64,000 bases of DNA from Cricetomys ansorgei (GCA_026225945.1 JAMJFZ010001133.1:19223001-19287000); one strand, 5' to 3'; counted from the first letter of the stretch, positions 1-16,134 are shown. Made by a program: numbers and translations. Notes: generated by a model not told the origin, from the letters alone.

Positions 1-3000
1 AGTATACATAATTGTCCCCCAAAATTCCACCAGGTATTTCCTACAGCTGATAAACTCCTTCAGTGAAGTGTCTGGATACAAATTACCTACCTAACTAATT
101 AAATAAAATCAGTATTCTATATAGAAATGACATATGAATGATAAAGAAATCAGGGAAGCAACATCCTTCACAAGAGCCACATATAATATGAAATTTCGTG
201 GGGTAACTCTAACCCAGCAAGTGAAAGACTTACATGACAAAAGCTCTCCCGTTCTCATGGATCAGTAGGATTAACAGTAAAAATAGCTGTCCTATGAAAA
301 GTCATCTATAGATTCAGCTTAATTCCCATCAAAATTCCAACACAATTTTTTTTTTTTGAGACAGGGTTTCTCTGGCTGTCCTTGAACTGACTCTGTAGAC
401 CAGGCTGGCCTCAAACTCACAGAGATCTGCCTGCCTCTGCCTCCCAAGTGCTGGGATTAAAGGTGTGTGCCACCACTGCCTGGCAGCCAACATAATTCTT
501 TACAGACTTTTAAAGGACAATTCTCAACTTCATATAGAAAAGCAAAACAAAACAAAAAACAATGCTGAACAATAAGAGAATTTCCAGAGGTATCGCAATC
601 CCTGATTTCAAGCTATACTACAGAGCCATAGGAATAAAAACAGCATGGTATTGGCATAAAAACACACATTGGTCAGTGGATTTGAATCAGAGACCCAGAA
701 AGAAATCCATACATCTATGGACACCTGATTTTTGATGAAGAATCCAGAAATACACTCTGGAAAAAAATGAAGCATCTTCAACAAATAGTGCTGGTCTAAC
801 TGGATTGTCCACACGTAGAAGAATGCAAATAGAACCATATTTATCACCCTGCACAAAACTCAAGTCCATGTGGATCGGACCTCAAAATAAAACCAGATAC
901 AGTGAACCTGATAGAAGAGAAAGTGGGAAATAGCCTTGAACACGCTGGCACAGGAGAAGACATCCTGAAAAGAACACCAACAGTGCTGGCACGAAGATCA
1001 ACGATTAAAAAGTGGGACTCACGAGACTAAAAAGTTTCTGTAAGGCAAAGGGCACCATCAATCCAACACAACGGCAGCCTACATAACAGGAAAAGATCTT
1101 CACCAACTCCACATCTGATAGAGGGCTAATATCCAAAATATACAAAGAACTCAAGAAAATAGATATCAACAAGCCAAATAATCCAATTAAAAATAGGGTA
1201 CAGATCTAAACAAAGAATTCTCAATAGAGGAATCTCAAATCGCTCGAAACATTTGAATGTTCAACATTCTTAGCCTTTAGGGAAATGCAAGTCAAAACTG
1301 CCTTGAGAGTCCATCTTACACCTGTGAGAATGGCTAAGATCAGTATCGTAAGTGACAGCTCATGCTGGTGAGGATGTGGAGCAAGGGGAACATTCCTTCA
1401 TTGCTGGTGGGAGTGCAAACTTACACAGCCCCTATGGGAGTAAGTATGACAGTTCCTCAGAAAGTTGTGAACTTATCTACCTCATGACCCAGCTATACCA
1501 CTTTTGGACATACCCGAAGGACGCTCCATCCTACCTCAAGGACACTTGTTCAGCTATGTTGTGACTTTATTCGTAATACTCAGAAACTGGAAACAGCCTC
1601 GATGTCCCTCAGCTGAAGAATGGATAAAGAAAATGTGGTACATTTACACAGTGAAGTATTACTCAAAATGTTGAAAATTTGCAGGCAAATACATGAAACT
1701 AAAAAAAAAACAAAAAACAAAAAACAAAAACCAAAAACAAAAAACCAAACAAACAAACAAAAAAAAATCATCCTGATTGAGATAACCCAGACCCAGAAAG
1801 ACAAATATGGTATGCATGCATTCACTTCTATGTAGACGCTTACATTAGCTGTTAAGTAAAGGATAATCATGCTACAGTCCACAGACCCAGAGAGGCTCCA
1901 TGACAAGGAGGGCACTAGTGGTGGTGGTGGGGTGGGGGATGCATGGATCTGTCTGGGAAGGGGAAATAGATTTTTGTGGGTAGACTGGGGGCAGGTGCTG
2001 AAGGGGGTCAGAGGAATCAGGTGTGTGGTGGGAGAAGATGGAGTTTGGGGAGCGATGTCTGGAATAGGGGGACTTCTGGGGGATGATGTGAAAACCTAGT
2101 GCAGTGGGAACTTCCTGGAATCTGGGAGTGATCTATCGAGGACTCCTAGTAAGAGAGGATAGAGCCTGAACGGGCCGTCTTCTGTAACCAGGCAAGGCTT
2201 CCAGTGGTGGGACTGGGACACCAACCCATCCACAAAACCTTCCACCTACAATCTGTCCTGCCTGCGAGGTGGCAAAGAACTTGTGGGAGTGACCAACCAA
2301 TGACTGGTTTAACTCGAGGCCCATGCCATGAGAGGGAGCCCATGCCTGACACTGCCTGGTTGGTCAGGAACAAGAGGCAGGAGAGTAGAACCAAACATGA
2401 CTGGCCAAAAAAAAAAAAAAAAAAAATCAAGGAAATGGTTCCTAATGACATTGCTATACTCATAGATAGGTGCTGTACCCCATTGTCATCGGAGAGGCTT
2501 CCTCTGGAGGATGATGGGAGCACATGCAGAGATCCACAGACAAACATTAGGCAGAGAGAACATAAATTGGAAATCTCCACTGAGTCCTCCCCTTGGAAGA
2601 TGGGAAGGATTGTAGAAGTCATAGGGGGTTGAGAACACCAGCAGAGTATGGGCTGCAGAATCAACTAAGCGGGGCTCATAGGGACCCAGAGACTAAAGTG
2701 GCAAGTGTGGAACCTGCAGGGGTCTGAGGTAGGTCCTCTGCATATGTTATGGTTGTTAGCTTAGTGTTTTTGTGGGCCTCCTAACAGTGGGAGTGTGGGT
2801 GTCCTTTGTCCTCCTCCTGGGTTGCCTCACCCAGCTTTCTGATGAGTGTTTTCGCCTGGTCTTATTGTATCTTGTTATGCCATGTTTGGCTGATATCTTT
2901 GGGAGGTCTGTTCTTTTCTGAAGGGAAAGGGAGAGGAGTGGATATGCAGAAGAGGGAAGTGAGGGAGGGTAGGAGGAGTCGAGGGAGGGGAAACTCACCT

Positions 3001-3030
3001 ATGAGAATAAAATAAAACAAAAAAAGTAGA
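1..3030 (+). mobile_element. L1 element, 3' end of ORF2 plus 3' UTR and poly(A), 5' side off the window
   Basis: From about 490 to 1750 the sequence matches the decayed C-terminal coding part of L1 ORF2, with the typical CTGGTGAGGATGTGGAG and TGCTGGTGGGAGTGCAAAC stretches. A G-rich 3' UTR follows and ends in an A-rich tail at 3005-3026. Stops and frameshifts make it inactive. A B1 is inserted at 348-486. Confidence 0.8.
348..486 (-). mobile_element. B1 SINE inserted in the L1
   Basis: Reverse-oriented B1: T-run, GAGACAGGGTTTCTCT, AGACCAGGCTGGCCTC, GTGCTGGGATTAAAGG and CCACTGCCTGGC in order. Confidence 0.9.
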
Positions 3031-3495
3031 AAGTAGCCATTAGACACGTGTCACAATCCTTTTTTATATTGGACACGTCTGGAGATCTATGCCATCCGGT
3101 CCTCAAAAATTCTGTTTCCAGACTTAGGTAAGAATCCCAGTCATTGTAATGAAACCCACTATCTCATACTCTAACTGAAACAAATAATCACAAGTGTAAG
3201 TGGATAGGTGTTATTAATTAGTAGAGGAAGCAGGATGGCTCTTTAAGAGTATTCAACTAAACGGGGCTCTGTACTTTCCTACTAAATGTAGCAAATAAGC
3301 AGGGATGCACACAGGCTCTTCCCTTCAGTATTCAGCCTTAGACCTATGGCTCATTGCTAAGAGTTACATACATGTTTTTTAAACAGCAGGCTGTTACATA
3401 AAACAGCACAGTTTCTTATATATCAGGGATATGTAAGGGATTAGGGGATTAATTTTTAAGTGATTCTGTTTAAAGTAGCATGTTTGGTTGCTGTC

Positions 3496-4060
3496 TTAGG
3501 GTTTCTATTGCTATGGTGAAACACCATAACAAAAGCAAGTTGAGGAGTAAAGGGTTTATTTCTGTTTTACTTCATATAATAGTCCACCACTGAGTAAAGT
3601 CAGGGCATTGATTCAAACAGGGCAGAAGCCTGGAGGCAGAAGCTGATGCAGAGGCCATGGAGGGGTGCTGCTTACTGGCTCCTCATGGCTTGCTCAGCTG
3701 CTTTCTTTCCTTTTTTTTTTTTTTTTTTTTGGGACAGGGTTTCTCTGTTGTAACTCTGGCTGTCTTGGAACTCACTCTGTAGACCAGGCTGGCCTTGAAC
3801 TCAAGAGTTCCACCTGGCTCTGCCTCCCAAATGCTGGGACTAAAGGCATAGGCCACCATGGCCTAGCTAGATGCTCTCTTATAGATCCCAGGATCACCAG
3901 CCCAGGGATGGCAGGCACCACCCACAATGGGCTGCCCCTCCCATCTATCACTAATTAAGAAAATGTCTTACAGCTAGACATTATAGAGACATTGCTCAAG
4001 TTTCACTCCTTCAGCTAACTAGCTTGTGGTGAAGTTGACATAAAACTAGCGAGCACAGTA
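3496..4060. repeat. Rodent interspersed repeat (family not named) interrupted by a B1
   Basis: Starts with CTGTCTTAGGGTTTCTATTG and ends with GTGAAGTTGACATAAAACTAGC. Related sequence recurs at 45903-46205, and a copy with the same opening motif lies at 63723-64000. The B1 at 3711-3870 lies inside it. Confidence 0.6.
3711..3870 (-). mobile_element. B1 SINE
   Basis: Reverse B1 with a long T-run, GGGACAGGGTTTCTCTG and AGACCAGGCTGGCCTTG. Confidence 0.9.
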
Positions 4061-5795
4061 GCCTACAGTCTACCAGTTTGAATAACTTCATACCCTCACT
4101 ACTAACCTGTTAGGCCTACTGTACCATTAGGCTTCTATATTCTGATGGTCTGCAGAAGTTTAGTTTTGTACTGTCCTCTCCATTATAATTTTTCTGTGGT
4201 GCAGACTGAATCCAGGCCTCATTTATGCTAGGCAAGAGCTTTACTACGGACCTACATTACTAGCTCTTTCTGTTTAAACAGAAGTTCATATTATTATTCT
4301 CCAAACGGACTGACTTATAGCTGTTAATAGACCAATGGCTGTATTTCTGATAGCCTGGGATACCTTTTTTGGCTTACAATGTTTTGACACATTGTAATGT
4401 TTTAAAATTTCAAATATTCATTCGGTTTACACGTTTAAAAAATTAGGTCTTGTTCAGGAAATGAGTTAATCCAAATGTAAAGTGATACAGAACATCTGAA
4501 ATTGTAGTTATTCAGGATTTTCTATTGTAATATGATTAACCTGAACAGTTACCTGGGTTTTTTCATTTTGTATTCCCATCTGTAAGATGAAAAAAGTAAT
4601 AACAAACTGATCAACTGGTTGGAAGAATGAGGAACCTCAAAGATCCTGGGCAACTTGAGGCTTAGTGCCTACTACTAAGAGCTGTAGGGGAGCTACTGAT
4701 AGAGTTCAGCAAAGAATCACTCCTTACTTTAAATTTCTCTTCATATTTAACATTAGTCTCACTTTATGCACCTCTAAGAACCCTTAATTCTGCCTTGGCT
4801 ATAGCAAACATTAGTCAAAGTATTCAGCTATTTTTAACTTTTTCTTTAATGGATCTATTGACTTCATATACTATGTTGGAAACTCTCAAGTATTTACTAA
4901 TTTTTGCAAACCCACTACTGATGCCACCTAACAGACTTTTAGTGGATACTGTATGAACGAAAGCTGCCACTTCACTCTAAAATGGTGTTGTTTGAAATGC
5001 ACCTCCATGATCTTTCCCCAGTTCTTTTGTGCTGCACCCAGCGTTTCAAGCTGCAAGTCCTCTATCACTGAACAACCACCCCAACACCGTCCCTTTCAGT
5101 TTTTGTATGTGTACGTATGTGAGTATGAACATGGAGTCTAGAGCCCCACGTGGGCATTTGTGCTCCACCTCTTTTTAAGACACAGCCTCTGAACTTGGAG
5201 CACACTAATTTGACTGAACTGGCTGGCCAGATCCAGTGCTGGGTTTACAGGGATATGCTGTTGTGCCTGCTTCTTTACATTGGTACTGCGGACTGTACTC
5301 AGGGACTGGCAAGATGGCTAAGGGGAAAGGCACAGGCCACCAACTTTTTAAAGAACCAACTGCCCCAAGTTGTCCTCTGACTTCTGCACAACCCCAAGAT
5401 AAATGAAAACAAACTTTTAAAATTAAGTACCCATGCTTGCATAGTCCTTTATAACTGCACCATCTTGCGAGCACTTCCTTTTAAAAAGGTGATACTCCTC
5501 AAAATGAAGCATTTTCTTAGCTGTATTTCAGAGCAAAACAAAAGAACCATTGTAACAAAATGCAAATGTTTAATTTTTCAAAACGTAACTATACTAATGA
5601 AAATAAATTATAGACAACCTTCAATATTTGTACATTATCTTCATATAACTATAACAGTGCTTTCAAAAGACATCTTGTAAAGGATATTTTCACAATACAA
5701 TGTTTCAAAAATAGGGCAACATTAAAGAACATTAGTCTGAAATATATCTCACAATGCTGAGAGGTATACTGTTCTTTATCAAATTAACTGTACTT
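4061..5795. other. Spacer downstream of Tex30
   Basis: Mostly AT-rich unique sequence. Weak SINE relics lie at about 4196-4272 (tRNA-like, reverse), 5103-5250 (B4-type, reverse) and 5303-5412 (forward). No gene seen. Confidence 0.5.
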
Positions 5796-5800
5796 TTATT
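5795..5800 (-). terminator. Tex30: Candidate Tex30 poly(A) signal
   Basis: AATAAA on the minus strand, only about 27 bases past the stop codon, would give a very short 3' UTR. Weaker ATTAAA-type hexamers lie further downstream near 5570, so a longer form is possible. Confidence 0.4.
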
Positions 5801-5826
5801 CAAAATAACATGGCTTCTAATGACAA

Positions 5827-8660
<2,834 letters not shown>

Positions 8661-9837
8661 TTTCACTGCTGAGTAAGAAACATAAAGTACATTACATCCA
8701 AGAAGCAAAGGGCATCTCCCTAAAAAGAAGTTTCTGTTATGAAAGGTGTTATCAGACATGGAAAAGACCCCAAAACTATGAATGAACACTAAAAGCTGAA
8801 ATAAACATAATCAGAAACTAGTTCTCCACAAACTGTATCTCTTTATATATTTATTACTTAATCATGTGTTACTTTCAAAGATTTTTATGGACACTCAAAA
8901 CTAATTACAAGAGCTAGAAGGGTTTATATAAAATAAAGCAAACGGGATACTCTGACACAGAGGCCTTAAAGTAGTTCATTTCAAAATAGGATGTGTATCT
9001 TTACAAAAATATATTTTATAAGAATTCTCCGTAACTGCTCCAACTTAATTTCTCTATGTACTAAATAATTTTCTTCATCATTCTCTTTTCCATATAATCT
9101 GAACCATTTTCAATTTAATTTCCTTGGCGCTATTAGATCATTTCATTTCCCCCCTTCCATATAACAGATGTAGCCACAGTCTTTGTCATGTGGTCCTGCG
9201 GACTCTGGGTTTGGCTACTGGAACATTTCAAAGTGCCACTTCTGAGTTGAGCTATGGCAAATTCCTAGAAATTTTAAATGGAATTTCATCCTGAACCGTA
9301 CAAAAAAAACTATCCCACGAAGTTTCCTCATTTTCAGCCAGAATCCCATAATGAAGACAGTTTTAGCAAATTTGAACCCAAATTAAAGCCTGGAACCCAG
9401 ACTAAATTACAATTGATCTGAAGAACGATGAGCATGAATGGGTATAAGCCACTGTAATTTTGGAATTGTTGTTCAGTATCCAGTCCTTTCTATTGTAAGA
9501 GAGCTTTATTTTTCAGCATATCATTGGCATCAGAGTTTCCATTATCACCTGTATGCCTGCACTGGCATTTGTTTATTCAGTAGGCAACAGTAATATGGTT
9601 CAAAGCTCAAAAGATAGCAAGAATATATTGTTTCATTCCACTTTTGCCTTGCACTGAGAACCCCTCTCAAGGCAACCAGTACTAGCTGGTTCTTGTAACT
9701 TTAGGTGATATTATACTTACAGGCGTGGAGGTTATTTTTAAGAAAAACTCATGGGAGAGAAAATGCTACATCAAATAATCTGTCCATAACTTTAAAAACT
9801 ACTTTTCACTTAAAAATAGGCAACACATTTATCAATT

Positions 9838-10142
9838 CTATGTGTGTGTTGTATGTACGTGTGTGTGCAAGTGCACATGGTGTGTGCTTTGCACGTGGAG
9901 GCCAGAAGTGAGCATCAAGTGTCTTCCTCTGTCACTCTTGTTTTTTATTTTTAAGACAGTCTCTCACTGAACTCGGAGCTCATCAATTTGGGTAAGCTTG
10001 CATGGCCAGCCAATAAGCTTTAGGAATTTATCTGGGTTTCCTCAGTCTAGGCCTGGTTTTTAAATGGAAGCCAGGATTCAAGCTCAAGATTCTCATGCTT
10101 TTACAGCAGATACTCAGCAGAACCATCTCTCCAGCTTCCAGG
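9838..10142 (-). mobile_element. B4-type SINE
   Basis: GT-rich end, GGAGGCCAGAAGTGAGCAT, a CTCACTGAACTCGGAGCTC block and a tRNA-like head ending CCATCTCTCCAGCTTCC. The same family appears at 17617, 20955, 33757 and 49117. Confidence 0.65.
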
Positions 10143-10755
10143 ACAAGATTTTAAAACAAAACTCTAAGTAGTGAGGTGTCTTCACTTTTCCCCTAGTATT
10201 AAATTCCTTACTCCTTGCCAGAGGCAACCTCTGGCTAACATGTATTATTTGCATGTTTCCTCATTGTCCTGTTCCTCCCACACCCACCCTGTTGAGCCTG
10301 GAGGTTATTAGTCTGGCTGCTATAGTTCTGGAAGTTGCAAGAGAAGCAGATAAAGGAATTGTGGCTTTAGGACCCTTACCTTCAAAAATGTATCCTTACA
10401 ATTGACTGGCTTGGGTCCTCCAGTTTAAAAACAAAACAACAACAAAAAAACTTCTCTGTCAAACTAAACCTCCTTCTCATCTTCTAACCATGGGGAACAC
10501 AATCACTCAAGAAAGTAAAAATATTTCCCCTAACACTTCAAGTCCTCCATCCCTACCTACATCATCAGTACACTTTCACTTCCAACTGTATCCAGTGCTG
10601 CCTTCCGAAGGCTAGGAATTTATTCAGACTAATTTTATTTCGTTCCCTACTGTTGGTTTAGCCACTGCTTTTTAGAGTTAGTTATTCAGTTGTTGATATT
10701 CCCAAAGTCTCTATCCTAGTGTCTTTGTGTCCTCCGGGGAAAAAAAAAAAAAAAA

Positions 10756-10866
10756 AAGTGGGGTGGGGCATGCCTATAACCTCAGGACTTGAAAGAAAGA
10801 CGGACAGGAGAATCACTGCAAGTTTGAGACCAGCCCGGGCAAGACCCTGTGTCAAAAAAACAAAAC
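10756..10866 (+). mobile_element. B1-related SINE monomer
   Basis: Forward order of a CATGCCTATAACCTCAG start, GAGACCAGCCCGGGCAAGAC and an A-rich tail, preceded by an A-run at 10741-10757. Confidence 0.5.
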
Positions 10867-11439
10867 AAAAAACCAGAAACCATCTTTCCCTGTAATTTTG
10901 AGGAGATGCCAGAAAATAGCAAAAGTAAAACGCGTATTTTCACATGGACATCAGCCTTTCACATGAACCTGATCATGACCGACCTGTTCTTCACCACTGT
11001 TGCATGCATCTGTTCTAGACTGCTCCAGTAACCCCGGAGACATCCCACACAGGGTAGAAAGCTCAAAGCCACTGATCGAGATAGCGTCGATTTCATCTCT
11101 AGCTTTTTTTTCTTTCTTTTTCTAAGATGGGGGAGGACTGAAAGCCTGGCTCAGCCTCGGTGCCTCCACGGCAGAACGGAGAAAACCTCGCCGGACCGGC
11201 AGAGACGGGGCGACTGGGTGCTGACACACGCGCTACGGGGTCCACACGTCCCGGACAGTCAAGAGTTGAGTCCGGGGTGGGGGGGAGGGGAGGGGCCGCT
11301 GACACACCTCCACCTTCCCAACGCTGACACCCCTGTAAGTCGGCTCCCCTGCTGCGGTGACCCCCAACCCCACCCGCTGGGTTAGTCCCGTCGCTACCGC
11401 ACAATCATTTCACTGCTGTTACGAATCGTCATGGAAACC

Positions 11440-11675
11440 TCGGACACGCAGCCGGTCTCGGGCGACCCCCACCCCCCCGGGGGAAGGGGCCGCGACCCCC
11501 AGGTCGAGAACAGCTCCGTAAGCCGTCAAACCGCCGGGGCCCCCAGACTTTCCCACTTAGAAAACACGACGTTTCGCGCCTTGCTCGTTACGCCCGCCGC
11601 ATGACGTTGGCTGTCACCGGGCGAACAAAACCGTGAGTTCTAGTCTTCCGGGAGCCGCGACAACAGCTACCGGAC

Positions 11676-11714
<39 letters not shown>

Positions 11715-12480
11715 GAACCCGAGGTGAGGAGGGGTCGACGGGAACCGCCGTTGAGTCGCTCAACGGACGCGTGTGCCCCGGGGCAGGGCAGCCGCCACCC
11801 CGCGTCCGCCCCCCGAGACGACCTACGAGGACCGCCGCGGCCCGCCCGCCGCCCGCCCGCCGCCCCGACCGCACGGCAGCACGGCCGCCCTCCCGGGCGC
11901 ACAGACCCGACGGCGGGGGACACCGCAGGGGCGGCCGGCAGCCCCCGAGGACCGGCGCCCGGGCCGCCCGGGGCTGCCGCTTCCCGCCGCCGCCGCTGCG
12001 CTTACCGCGGACGCACGAGGAGCCGCCGGCGCCCAACTGCCCTCACTGTCTTCAGCGAGCGAACTAACACGCTCGAAGCGACCGCCTCACCGCCCCCGGC
12101 AGCGCGGCCCGCCGCTGCGCACGCGCGCGCGAGCCCCGCCCCCTGTCCCGCCCCCGCCCCGCCCCCCGGCTCGTGGGTGCGCCGCGGAGAACGCCGGGAA
12201 GAAGAGTTTTCCCCTCTCCCAGGCCCGGCCCCGCCTCCCGCGGGCGCCCGGACGGGGCGGGGACGGACGCGGGCGGTCCGTGCGCGGGTGCTGCCGAGCG
12301 CGGGAAAGCCGCTCGCTCGCTCGGGTCCTCACCTTGGCTCCTTCCGGTCCGATCGGCCCTTCAGAAGACCTGCAGCCAGCCCTGGCTAGCCTCTCACTCG
12401 GACCCCGCCATGGATTCCGCGTCCTCTCGGCTCTCGGGCGTGTCCGACCCGCCGCCGCATGCGCACAGGACGGCTCTCCG
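11440..12480 (-). promoter_or_regulatory. Tex30: CpG-island promoter of Tex30 with candidate noncoding first exon
   Basis: This stretch is very GC- and CpG-rich against AT-rich flanks. On the minus strand a strong splice donor (GCG|gtaagc) ends a candidate noncoding exon at 12006. A second possible donor (AAG|gtgagg) ends at 12333. The coding exon 2 acceptor (tttcttactcag) lies at 8669-8670. A consensus NRF1 site (TGCGCACGCGCG) is at 12116-12127, and GC boxes lie at about 12135-12170. The start site itself cannot be fixed from sequence. Confidence 0.75.
11680..11711 (+). repeat. Uninterrupted A32 tract inside the Tex30 CpG island
   Basis: Thirty-two consecutive A on the plus strand (T32 on the Tex30 sense strand) with GC-rich, non-SINE sequence on both sides. 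Confidence 0.9.
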
Positions 12481-13756
12481 TGCGGCCCGACACGAGACTG
12501 TGCATTGGAAACACTGATTTATCTGCGATTTGAAAAAAAGACGTTCCTTTTGGCAACTGGGCTGTGAGCTCTGTAGACGGGTTGGACGCTTCTCTCCTGG
12601 GCCGCGCGGGGCTGGTCCCTGGTTCTCACCGCCTGCGTGGTCTGCGTCACCTACGCGGTGTGTGGTTACCACCTTCATTTCCCGTCACTGTGTGTCAGCC
12701 GTCACAGCAGCTGGGAGGCTGAGGGTGTAGGGCCCAGCCCCACAAGGATCGCATCAGAATCCCCTGTTCTTTCCTTGGACCCAGAGGCTCCAGGCAGCTG
12801 GACTTCCCCACCTCACCCCAAACCTGCCAGGCGCCCCGACTGCAGGTCTGACTTGCAGCTCTTCAGACTGCACCTGTTGCCCCTTCTAGTCACACATGCC
12901 ATTTTATGCCCCGTGAGTCCTCTCAGCAGCCATAATGAAGAAAAGGTTGTGTGTTTGAATCTCCCGTGTGTAGCATAACTCCTGGAAAATATTTCCTGAG
13001 CGAATGACATTCCCCCAGGCCCAGTGTCTTGGTACTTGCCTCTTTTCTGACACAGTGCATACCAAGAACCAATGAGTGGAAGCAATTACCAGAAAGCCAT
13101 TTATCACAAATGCTTTCTCAAGTTAGTCTTTAACACTCAATTAACACTCCTTTATTGTGTGCTAATCCTTCATACTTCCCTCCATACTCTGCCCCTCCTC
13201 TTCCGCAGCCTCTCTTTCCTCTCTTTGGGTGGCTGGGGGATGGAACCCGAGTTCTTGTCCATGAGTGGCAGGCCTTCTACAGCTGAGCTACATTGCTAGC
13301 TCACGTCTGCTCTTTTCCTGCTATGTTTTATTTACTTTATTAGCATGTCCTACGTTTCAATTTAAGTACATCATTTGTTGACTTCTCAGCAACTGTAAAT
13401 TCATTTGCAGCCATCATCAAATTATAAGAACACTCCATCTCCAGAAGGAACTTGCCACTCACCGTTCCTACCTTTAACAACAGACAACCCCTAACACGAT
13501 TTGTGTCTATAGATTTATCCTTTTCTGGATAGAGATTTCCAGAATGTTCCACTTAGAATGTGCACGTGTACTCTGCCTTGTCTTACCGACTTCCTACTTT
13601 TTAATCACTGGATCCTATTAAACAGTTTTACGTATCCATTTACCAGTTCAGGTACATTTGGCTTATTTCCGCTTTGAGGCTTATTGTAAATCGTATCACT
13701 ACAGTGTTCAGAGAGACAGAGGTGCTGCTGTGAGAGAAACAGAGGGAAACTTCAGT

Positions 13757-13965
13757 GGTTCAACATGTGGGGTGTAACCCCTCTGGGGATCAGATGACCC
13801 TTTAACAGGGTCACCTAAGACCAAATACTTATCATGATTCATAACATAGCAAAATTACAGGTATGAAGTAGCAACGAAAGTAATTTACAGCTGAAGGTCA
13901 CCACAGCATGAAGAACTGTATTAAGGGGCCGCAGCATTAGGAAGGCTGAGAACCACTGCTTTAAG
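13757..13965 (-). mobile_element. URR1-like nonautonomous hAT element
   Basis: Reverse copy with CCCTTTAACAGGGTCACCTAAG, GAAGTAGCAACGAAAGTAA and the end AAGGCTGAGAACCACTGCTT, matching three other copies in the window. Confidence 0.75.
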
Positions 13966-14382
13966 ATATTAAGCCGCAGGCTAGGAAGATGGGAAATGTT
14001 GGGAATGCAACATTAGGGAAAAAAAAGGCAAGAAAGTTCCCTACTCCCACGCCCCAGATACTCCAGAAAGACTAAGCCCTGCCAAATGTCCAGAGACACT
14101 GGCTTCAGATTGTGACTTCTAGAATTGTAACATTCGTGTTGTTTTAGATGACTAAGTGTGTGGATAGTTTTTTTTTTCTTTCTTCAGAGAAGTAATAGGG
14201 AACTAATATAAAAGCTTTATTTATGAATAAAATTTGAGTTAAAAATGTACTGGAATATAGGATGTTGTTATGATTTCAACTACTTAAGATGTGAAAATTA
14301 TTCTTAGCTTAGAGGCTGTACAGACATGGGTGGTAGGCCAGATCTGACCTGTGGGTTGTGGTTTAAAATGTTGTAAATCAAG

Positions 14383-14520
14383 GCCAGGAATGGTGGTCCA
14401 CTCCTTTCATCTCAGCACTCGAGAGGCAGAGACAGGTAGAACTCTATGGGTTTGAGGCTAGGCTGGTCTACATAGAGAGTTCCAGGCTAACCATTATCAA
14501 CTAGTAAGACAATGTCTTCT
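14383..14520 (+). mobile_element. B1 SINE
   Basis: Forward B1: GGCCAGGAATGGTGGTCCAC, CAGCACTCGAGAGGCAGAG, GGCTGGTCTACATAGAGAG. Confidence 0.8.
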
Positions 14521-14534
14521 TCTTTTTTTTTTTT

Positions 14535-14905
14535 TTTGAAGAATCTTTGCCAACTACACATCTGACAGAGAATTAATATCCAGAATACACAAAGAACTAA
14601 AAAACCAACCAAAAAAAAAAAAAACAAAAACAAAAAAAACCCCCAAATAACCCATTTTCAAATGAGTCCAGGACCTGAATAGAAAATTCTCAAAAGATGA
14701 AAACATCTGAAAAAAATGTTCAATGTCCCTATTACGGAAAATACATATGAAAGCAACTTTGAGAGCTCATCTTACCCCTGTGTGAACTGCAAAGATCAAC
14801 ATGACAATGGGCAAAGAATCCTGGAGAGCATGCAGGGAAAAGGGAACCCTCATTCACTGTTGGTGGGATGGCAAAAAAAAAAAAAAAAAAAAAAAAAAGA
14901 AAAAA
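14535..14905 (+). mobile_element. L1 ORF2 3' fragment with A-rich tail
   Basis: Contains L1 ORF2 C-terminal landmarks (ACACAAAGAACTAAAAAACC, TCTTACCCCTGTG, TTCACTGTTGGTGGGATGGC) and ends in a long A tract from 14873. Confidence 0.7.
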
Positions 14906-15394
14906 AAGAAAAAGTAATAAAACAATTAATTATTAAGTAACCATATTATATAAAATCAAGAAATAAAAAAAAAACGAGAAAAAATTGAATGTCTAAATCA
15001 ATTACTATGCCAATTAATTCAGTCATGACCAAAGAGATAATATACAATGAGCCTGACCTTTTTACATTGTTTCAAAATCAGAAACTATTACTGCTATACT
15101 GTACTTCACTATAAAGGAACCCAACAAAACCAAAAGGTGAACAGTTCTAATAGACCTCTGAAAAAGCAATTGCTATTTAAAACTCTTCTTATTAATAAAC
15201 CTTAGCACATCGGTATTGGAAGCTTCTAGAATTTTAACAATGGCTTATCATAAGCTATACCAACAGTCACATCTCTGATCAGCATATTGAGATTAGTAAT
15301 AAGTAGATACCATCGCCCACTCCTGTGATGTCACTTTTGGCCATAAACAATACTTATTTTCTTGTAAGTTTCCATTCTTTTTGCAGAAGACACA

Positions 15395-15482
15395 GTAACT
15401 ATCCCCTCTCTGTCTTTGGAGCTTGGTACACTATCTGAATGCCTACGAGGCACTCAATAACTGTTCATTGTATGAATTCCCA
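15395..15482 (+). mobile_element. L2 3' end relic
   Basis: The motif GAGGCACTCAATAACTGTTC followed by TTGTATGAATTC matches the L2 3' end consensus. Confidence 0.5.
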
Positions 15483-16134
15483 ATAATGATGATTAACTTG
15501 GCTGGGCCATTCCCAAACATATGGTCAAACACTCTGGATGTTTCTACCAGGGTATTTTTTAATGAGATTAACATTTAAATCAGTGAACTTGGAATAAAGC
15601 AGATTGACTATTATTAATGTGGTGGGACTTGTCCAATTGGGGGAGAAACTTGGGTGGTGGGACTAGAGGCCTTTAATTGCATTTTCAAAGTAATTATCAT
15701 TCATTCACCCATTTAAAATTTGTTGTCTCTTCTAAGTTCAGGCAAGCCCAATAGACTAAAAATATGGTTTCTGTAATCAAGCTGCTTAAGATCTGGAGTG
15801 GAAGGGAGAGTCTACAGGCAACTACTGCAAAGTACGGTGACTACGTAACATAAAGAATCAGAGGTGCTACATTCCTGAAATGAGCTGGACACAGAAGGGT
15901 GGATCCTGGCTTCTACACCAAGGGAAAAGCAGACACCAGGGCAGGAAAGAAAACACGCATTGGTGGTTAGTGATGCCCATGCTAGTAAGTGCTAAGAGAC
16001 TTGACTGATGACAAGACAGAGGCCGGACAAAGGCAGTTCCTGAATGTTTTATTGGAATGAGGTTTGGTTGCCACTGAGAGAACAGTCATTCAAAAATAAA
16101 AACGTCTTAAAAGAGAGAATTATTTGTGGTTTAA

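Noticed and set aside
2146..2664. 172-codon minus-strand frame
   Set aside because: It lies antisense in the L1 3' region and has no start context or family likeness.
11588..11711. A retrogene ending in the A32 tract
   Set aside because: The sequence upstream of the A run is promoter-like CpG-rich DNA with no coding likeness.
11614..12567. Long overlapping open frames on both strands (up to about 264 codons) near 12 kb
   Set aside because: They arise from stop-poor GC-rich CpG-island sequence, run through the A32 tract, are Arg/Pro-rich and resemble no protein family.
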